A DNA stretch of 64,000 bases, taken from contig NC_066581.1 of assembly GCF_024323335.1 (NCBI RefSeq), forward strand, positions 458,325,197 to 458,389,196. Direction: 5' to 3'. This document shows positions 57,160 through 64,000 of the stretch, one piece after another. A program made the translations under genes and the position numbers. The stretch's first letter is position 1. Every line of letters begins with the position of its first letter. The DNA comes from Lathyrus oleraceus. Its lineage: Eukaryota > Streptophyta > Magnoliopsida > Fabales > Fabaceae. The notes beneath the pieces are model-generated. The model saw nothing but the letters and a program-made list of their open reading frames with translations, was not told the origin of the DNA and made no database searches.

Positions 57160-58883
57160 TGAAATTCTGGCGTAGTTAGAGTTCAGATGTTCTACTTCAA
57201 GTCATGACATCTGATCTAACATTGTACCTATTACAGCAAGACAGTTATTACCCTCTGTACTAATGTGCACCTTTTCACAGTGTCACGACCTCTCCTTCTA
57301 TGTCATCCTAGAATGGAGGGACACCTAGTTATGTGCACCTTATCATTCACTTCTGTTGTTTTCCTACACAGATATCAGCAAGATGTCTCAATCCTGTTTT
57401 GGACATTATCTGTTTCATTGTTCCAGTTTGTTGGTCATGTACTTGTATTTCCTAAATTAAAGGTTGTAACAAGTTAAACTAATCTCCACTTATTAAGGAA
57501 CTAACAAATAGATTATTTGCCAGGTTCATTAATTGTAGCTTAGTTGTTAGTTTCCTAGATTTTAGATCAGCTGGTGGATTCCTGAAGAATAGCCTGAGAA
57601 AAATCCTGAAACAGAAAAACTAACCATCCAACAATGTAGCATGTGCAGTCAGGAGTGAATGTCACAACATCCCGTTTGACATCCAAGTCCAGAACCATAT
57701 GCTAAGTCTGCTTGGTTCCTGAAAACAGACTGTGCTAAATTTGCTGTACTGTAAAAGACCAACCAGTCTCTACTTCAGTATCAGCTTACTGGAAGAACTG
57801 TCAAGACATCCAGTTTGACAGTTTCACAATGATCTTTTGGCCAGGTCTGATATGCTTTTGAACTCCAGACTTCACTACATACTGAACTGAAATCATCAAC
57901 TTATTAAACAGTATGTGCTGTTGTTGATGAATGTCAAAACATACTGATTGACATTCCAACAGAAGGCTATGTATCAGGTCTGCTATTATCTTGATGAACA
58001 GACTGGAATACATGCTTAGTTATGGCAGACATGATTATATCATACAGAAGGAAAACAAACACAGGAAATTGTTAACCCAGTTCAGTCCAACATGACCTAC
58101 ATCTGGGGGCTACCAAGCCAGGAAGAAGATCCACTATTAGCAGTATCAATTCAGAGTTAAACTCACCCGTTTACAACTCATCACTTAATCCCTACCCAAT
58201 GCAATCTATACCTAGGAACTCCTAGATAGAAACCTCCAGTTTCCATTCATATCACTACAATCACAATGTAATGTTACCACACCTTGAACTTGCTTCACAG
58301 CTTCATTCAAGAACAAAATCACTCTTGCCTACAGGCTTCGAGTTACAAACACTCTCAGGTTTTACCACTGAGAAACACATGGTAACCTTCCCACAGATTG
58401 GGAGGTTTACCTTACACACACTCCTAAAAATTCATTCTAAGAGGCTTCCAAAAACTAGATTACAATCAGCTATTTATAACCTAATCACCCAACTGGATTT
58501 GGGCCTTCAGAAAATTGCAGCAGACTTGTTCTTTGCTGTTGCAACTTCAGCAGAAAAATTCTGCTACAAACAAGGTCTTCAAGTTCCTAAACTCTCTCCA
58601 TATATATCTCCATGTTTAGAGCCTATATATATTCTGATTTAGTCTTCAAGACCTCCACATGGGAGTTAGGATATTCACCAGATATCCTTGCTGATCCCAT
58701 GACATATACTGAATTAATTTATTCAGTTTCCTACACATGTGCGATGTCACAGACCTGATGTCGTGACATCGTACATGACATGTTGGTCCAGATGTTGAAT
58801 TTCTTCAACCCAGCATATTAAAACAACGGAGATGATTACATTATTTGTTTTCTAAAATTACTGCCAATCCTAAGGAATCAACA
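57160..58883 (-). mobile_element. Cop-L2 3' LTR
   Basis: Plus-strand reading TGAAATTCTGG...AATCAACA, the reverse complement of the Cop-L1 LTR termini. Confidence 0.92.
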
Positions 58884-58895
58884 ATCTCCCCCTTT
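58884..58895 (-). other. Polypurine tract of Cop-L2
   Basis: ATCTCCCCCTTT on the plus strand, identical on the element strand to 53544-53555. Confidence 0.92.
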
Positions 58896-61800
58896 GGCAA
58901 ATTTTAGCTAAAACAAATAAACAATACACTGGACAAAACATCCCAATTTGGGAATGCTCTTCATCTCCGTCATTGGCTCCACCACCACAAACACCAAAGT
59001 TGGTGTACATGGGGAAGAAGAGGGACAATACTCAGTTGTACCAGAACCCTTCCCCTCAATCGGAGAGCTTCCAGAAGAATATGTAATGCTGAGTACATAG
59101 ACAATATAACTCAGATCACAAGGCACAACTGTCTTCTTAACTCAGATCACAAGACACAAGTGGAAACCCCAGTTGGTGGATTTTGTGCCTGATGCCAACG
59201 TCTGTTTGCTGCCACATCCACAGTTGGCTTGCTTGCTTCTGGTACATTCTCAACCCAGGACTATATTTCTCTCCCCCTTTTTAGCTAAACATTTGTAAAG
59301 GCACCCTTCACAAAACCAGATCCAGGCGCAGCTTGCCCAAACCTTAACATTCCTGCATTCAGCCAGTATTCACCAAGACCTCTGTCATACCTCCAGTAGA
59401 TACTTGACACCTAGCACTGCTACAGCCAACTTTTCACACTTCAGTTGATGGTTACTCCCCATGTACCACACAGCTGTAGCCAACAGGCTTATTCTGGTTT
59501 ATCAGACTTAGCCACATCACCCTTATAATTCCTAATGACTTTAAAATTCAAAGGAATTAACAGCAATGTCCAGGGCAATGTCATGACATCCGGTCAGACA
59601 TTCTTCTGCTCACTCAGCCTTGACATACATCACTGCATCCTGATAACTACCTAGTCATCTGAGAACACATAGACCACAAGCTTGGTGATTGCTTGCAGCA
59701 CAAAGGCACAACTCCCCCTGTCATGGACAACCTACTCTCTTGGCGGTCACACATATCCAACCTGGTTGGACCTTCACCTTCTTCCTGATTCAAAAAGAAC
59801 TCAACCCACTTGATGAATGGAAAACATAAGACTCATCTTCATGTCTTCAAGAGCGCACCCTCTGTTCAACCCTCTTGGTTGAACACATCCACACCCTGTG
59901 TCAATCTCTCTTCTAACCAGAACAGAAAGCCACTTCACAAAATGTTCTAACATTCGTTAGGACATCCTTCACACATAACAGGGAACACCATCTGATAGTC
60001 TTCAGATATCACTGAGTCACCAGCTTGATCAAGAAGAATCCAGACATAAATTGGGACATATACCTTTTCATCCCATTACATGAGATAATCTTCCATAGAT
60101 GGCTCAGAACTCCTACCACAAGCTCCAAGGGATGAATAGAAAACACCTCCTTTTGTCTTCAACTTAATACTTTTCTGCTCAAAAGTAATTTGTCTCAGAC
60201 TTTCCTCAAGAATAATCAGCTGCCTTATGTTGATTATCTTGATTCTTCGAACTCACTTCTAAGATAGACCAACTGCCACTGGTTGATTACCTCCTTCATG
60301 AATTCTCATATGAAAAGGTCAAATGCTGCTTTTTGACCTCCCCAAGTTTATCAGCCTTCTCCCTAAGATATTCTGACCTCTCAAGTGAGACTAGAACTTC
60401 AAGATTTTGAAGTATCCAATCTACAACCCTGTAGACCTTTCTATCTCAAGTTGATGTGCCACATCACCAACTAAGGGTCTGATGTTGAACCAAATGTCAC
60501 AACATTGTTTTTTTGACATCTAGCTGTTGAATTCAGCTCCTTCTTCTGCCACTTGAAAGAACTTCCTCCCTTCACAGAACTAGGGTTCAATGTTCTCATA
60601 GACTTGATTGTGGAACCAAGTTTGAGTAAACAACCTCCATCCTGCTGGTTTGCAGTTAAGTCATCCAAGCTCACACCTTGATGAATCCCTGCTTCTTCTC
60701 CAAAGACATCAAACACTCTGATGTATGAGTCTTCAGAAGGACCAGTTAGACACTAACCCTTCAGCTCTACCAAGGATTTCACATCCTAAGGCAAGGCTGT
60801 TTCCATGATGTCAAGATTGCTGCCACTTGTTCTTGACTCCACAGTGTGCATAAGCTAATGCACTTCCTTACCTAGATCAGAAATAAACTGATCCAAGTAA
60901 CCACCATCAAGACTATGATGTCTTCTTCTTCTTGTACATACCAAGGCTGAATCAAGTTTCTTGCCAGGAAACCTTTTCAGAGATCATATGCTTTTGCTGC
61001 CACCAAGGAGATAGATCCTACGCCAATGTACTATCCTTCCTGTGATTCTGCACAGGGTCTTGAAGAAGTGATGTTCCAACATCTTTAAGAACATCCGTTA
61101 TCTTGAGCTCTAAGGATAATCAATTACACACTTGTACTTGGCACAAGTAGACATTGATCTTAAATCCTTTCCCAATTTTCCTTTCAGATACTTCCACCAT
61201 AAGAATACGTTGAAAGTACTCTTCTTGTGTCAACATCTTCTGCTTGCAAGCACCTAGACAATTTTGAAAGTCTTCCCAGATTAAATTCACCCTTAGGAAT
61301 GCGAGAGATGAATTCTTCCTTGCAAATGTGTCACACAACCACCAGAACCCATGTGACACAGGTCAACAGCCAACCAGACCCTAGGCTGACCAGACTTGAG
61401 GAGGTTAACCAAAACTCCCCCTCAAATTAACAATCATGGATACTCCACACCAATATCCATGCATTGTACACATATGTCTCAACATGACATACACTATCCC
61501 TTCCAGTGGCAACTAACTCCTCCACTCACACCAATCAGACTTCAGCTGACCATAAGTACTAATGAGACAAACAACACCAGTCAATAGTAGATATGCATTG
61601 CCAGAGCATATTACCTCAACCAACCACTGAATCTTCATATTCTCACTCCTAGTAAGAACTGCCACTTCTGAACGTGGTGTTTGAATACCAAGATTCATGG
61701 TTATAACCCCCTTAAATGATATCACAGTCAGGTTACCCCATTATTGACTGCCAACTTCCAGGAGACTTGTCTTCCAACACACCATAGTACTTCAGGGAAC

Positions 61801-62634
61801 AACTATCCAACCCTGATCACACTGCAGGGAGATGCCTAACAGCAGGAGATTGCACAATGTCACATCTCAACCAGCTCAACTTCTAGGGATGACCTTCTTG
61901 AGCACACACCCAGTTGACCCTGCTCTTGTCAACTTAGCACACACAGATGTCTCCTCTTCCAGGTCAGGAGTAGGTTCCAACCAGAATTATCCCATTGTTT
62001 GGACCCTAAAAACATCTGCTCTTCAACCAGTAGCTGCATACTTGTTGAACAACATGTTCTAACATCACATAGAACATTGGTTCCACCTCCTTGGAACAAC
62101 CCTTCCTTGAAGGTCTTCAAGGTCTTCATATACACTACTCAAGAGAGTAAGAGAATCAGTGATTAAGTGACTCTCACCATCCTGAAGTGAGAACATCATG
62201 ATAAGTGGGCTTGAGGAGACTCAAGTATCTTTGACATCTTCAGTAGATTATGATGAGCTCTTGAACACAGCAGCCTTTCATCCACATGAGGGGAAACTAC
62301 ATCAGAGTTTGAGTTTTGCCATGTATTATGCAGCGGAAATCATAATACAACTCAACCTATGAACACACACTTCACCAGATTGGCCTCCAAGACCATACCA
62401 GGTTTGAATGTGATTTAGTACTGGCACAGCTGTCCCACACACAGGCCAATTGCCAACCTCCAGAGACAGGTACACACCATTCCTGTCATGAACAGTCCAT
62501 CCACCTACTTCAAGGGACCATTCAGGGAATTACAGAACCTTACACAGGTTCCAGCATCAGTACCAACATAACTCCTTGCCAGCTACCAGAAAGTATCACC
62601 CATGGATCTCATCCAGAGACAGAACAGGATGCCC
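58896..62634 (-). other. Cop-L2 internal region, no recognisable genes
   Basis: Co-linear with 49522-53543 of Cop-L1 in reverse. Small frames here (e.g. 58908-59126, 60471-60716, 61929-62135) are the counterparts of those in Cop-L1 and carry no known domain. Confidence 0.75.
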
Positions 62635-62646
62635 GCTCTGATACCA
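62635..62646 (-). other. Primer-binding site of Cop-L2
   Basis: GCTCTGATACCA on the plus strand, i.e. TGGTATCAGAGC on the element strand, two bases from the 5' LTR. Confidence 0.93.
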
Positions 62647-62648
62647 AT

Positions 62649-64000
62649 TGAAATTCTGGCGTAGTTAGAGTTCAGATGTTCTACTTCAAGTCATGACATC
62701 TGATCTAACATTGTACCTATTACAGCAAGACAGTTATTACCCTCTGTACTAATGTGCAACTTTTCACAGTGTCACGGCCTCTCCTTCTATGTCATCCTAG
62801 AATGGAGGGACACCTAGTTATGTGCACCTTATCATTCACTTCTGTTGTTTTCCTACACAGATATCAGCAAGATGTCTCAATCCTGTTTTGGACATTATCT
62901 GTTTCATTGTTTCAGTTTGTTGGTCATGTACTTGTATTTCCTAAATTAAAGGTTGTAACAAGTTAAACTAATCTCCACTTATTAAGGAACTAACAAATAG
63001 ATTATTTGCCAGGTTCATTAATTGTAGCTTAGTTGTTAGTTTCCTAGATTTTAGATCAGCTGGTGGATTCCTGAAGAATAGCCTGAGAAAAATCCTGAAA
63101 CAGAAAAACTAACCATCCAACAATGTAGCATGTGCAGTCAGGAGTGAATGTCACAACATCCCGTTTGACATCCAAGTCCAGAACCATATGCTAAGTCTGC
63201 TTGGTTCCTGAAAACAGACTGTGCTAAATTTGCTGTACTGTAAAAGACCAACCAGTCTCTACTTCAGTATCAGCTTACTGGAAGAACTGTCAAGACATCC
63301 AGTTTGACAGTTTCACAATGATCTTTTGGCCAGGTCTGATATGCTTTTGAACTCCAGACTTCACTACATACTGAACTGAAATCATCAACTTATTAAACAG
63401 TATGTGCTGTTGTTGATGAATGTCAAAACATACTGATTGACATTCCAACAGAAGGCTATGTATCAGGTCTGCTATTATCTTGATGAACAGACTGGAATAC
63501 ATGCTTAGTTATGGCAGACATGATTATATCATACAGAAGGAAAACAAACACAGGAAATTGTTAACCCAGTTCAGTCCAACATGACCTACATCTGGGGGCT
63601 ACCAAGCCAGGAAGAAGATCCACTATTAGCAGTATCAATTCAGAGTTAAACTCACCCGTTTACAACTCATCACTTAATCCCTACCCAATGCAATCTATAC
63701 CTAGGAACTCCTAGATAGAAACCTCCAGTTTCCATTCCTATCACTACAATCACAATGTAATGTTACCACACCTTGAACTTGCTTCACAGCTTCATTCAAG
63801 AACAAAATCACTCTTGCCTACAGGCTTCGAGTTACAAACACTCTCAGGTTTTACCACTGAGAAACACATGGTAACCTTCCCACAGATTGGGAGGTTTACC
63901 TTACACACACCCCTAAAAATTCATTCTAAGAGGCTTCCAAAAACTAGATTACAATCAGCTATTTATAACCTAATCACCCAACTGGATTTGGGCCTTCAGA
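62649..64000 (-). mobile_element. Cop-L2 5' LTR (partial, runs off the window)
   Basis: Starts TGAAATTCTGG and corresponds to 57160-58511 of the other LTR. About 370 bp are missing beyond the edge. Confidence 0.9.

Larger units (their letters stand above)
57160..64000 (-). mobile_element. Cop-L2: second copy of the non-coding copia-type element
   Basis: Minus orientation. 3' LTR 57160-58883 (1724 bp), purine tract complement 58884-58895, internal 58884-62648 (3765 bp), PBS 62635-62646, then 1352 bp of 5' LTR to the window end. The internal region matches Cop-L1 throughout by eye, except for a 285-bp deletion at 59343-59350. The two LTRs differ at five sites over the shared 1352 bp, so it is young. 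The left flank is ATCCG (57155-57159); the matching right duplication is outside. It splits the Ath-2 pol just upstream of RNase H. Confidence 0.92.

Overview
The window is plant nuclear DNA made entirely of nested LTR retrotransposons; I found no host gene, tRNA, rRNA or CRISPR array. The families point to a legume of the pea/vetch tribe (Fabeae: Pisum, Vicia, Lathyrus, Lens). These are giant Ogre/Tat elements with LTRs of 4-5 kb, an extra ORF1 before gag, dual RNase H and a TGGCGACTCTGC primer-binding site; Athila elements with an env-like ORF; SIRE/Maximus-type Ty1/copia; and a copia-type family without recognisable coding. The tribe is inferred from families and style, not proven.

Layout. 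1-8143 is a mosaic of old pieces: a partial Tat-B LTR (1-1633, minus), a decayed Tat-C LTR (1634-3430, plus), the 3' end of Athila element Ath-1 (3431-6637, plus), an A-rich remnant (6638-7100) and a second Tat-C LTR piece in reverse (7101-8143). Ogre element Tat-A starts at 8144 (plus): 5' LTR 8144-12919, PBS, ORF1, gag, protease, RT, two RNase H domains and integrase, all broken by stops and frameshifts, then a 3' UTR. A SIRE-type copia element (from 23355) sits in that 3' UTR. Its gag is cut at 25089 by Athila element Ath-2 (minus), which fills the rest of the window between younger insertions.

Ath-2 has been hit three times. (1) Tat-B, 26839-44166, is complete end to end, with 4049-bp LTRs about 99% alike and a perfect TCATG target duplication; it sits 6 bp inside the Ath-2 3' LTR. 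(2) Cop-L1, 47788-55276, is a non-coding copia-type element at the end of the integrase reading frame. (3) Cop-L2, from 57160 past the window end, is the same family in reverse orientation, inserted just upstream of the Ath-2 RNase H domain. The order of events is legible: Tat-C, then Tat-A, SIRE-type copia, Ath-2, and last Tat-B, Cop-L1 and Cop-L2.

What stands out: Tat-B is young yet lacks protease and the core of RT while keeping an intact 798-codon RNase H/RNase H/integrase frame; its 3' UTR is full of motifs complementary to its own primer-binding site; Cop-L carries a recurring imperfect inverted motif, and one LTR has a patch of foreign-looking substitutions; Cop-L1 and Cop-L2 form a giant inverted repeat; Ath-2 carries two different env-like C-terminal halves in tandem. 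All similarity judgements were made by eye, without database search.
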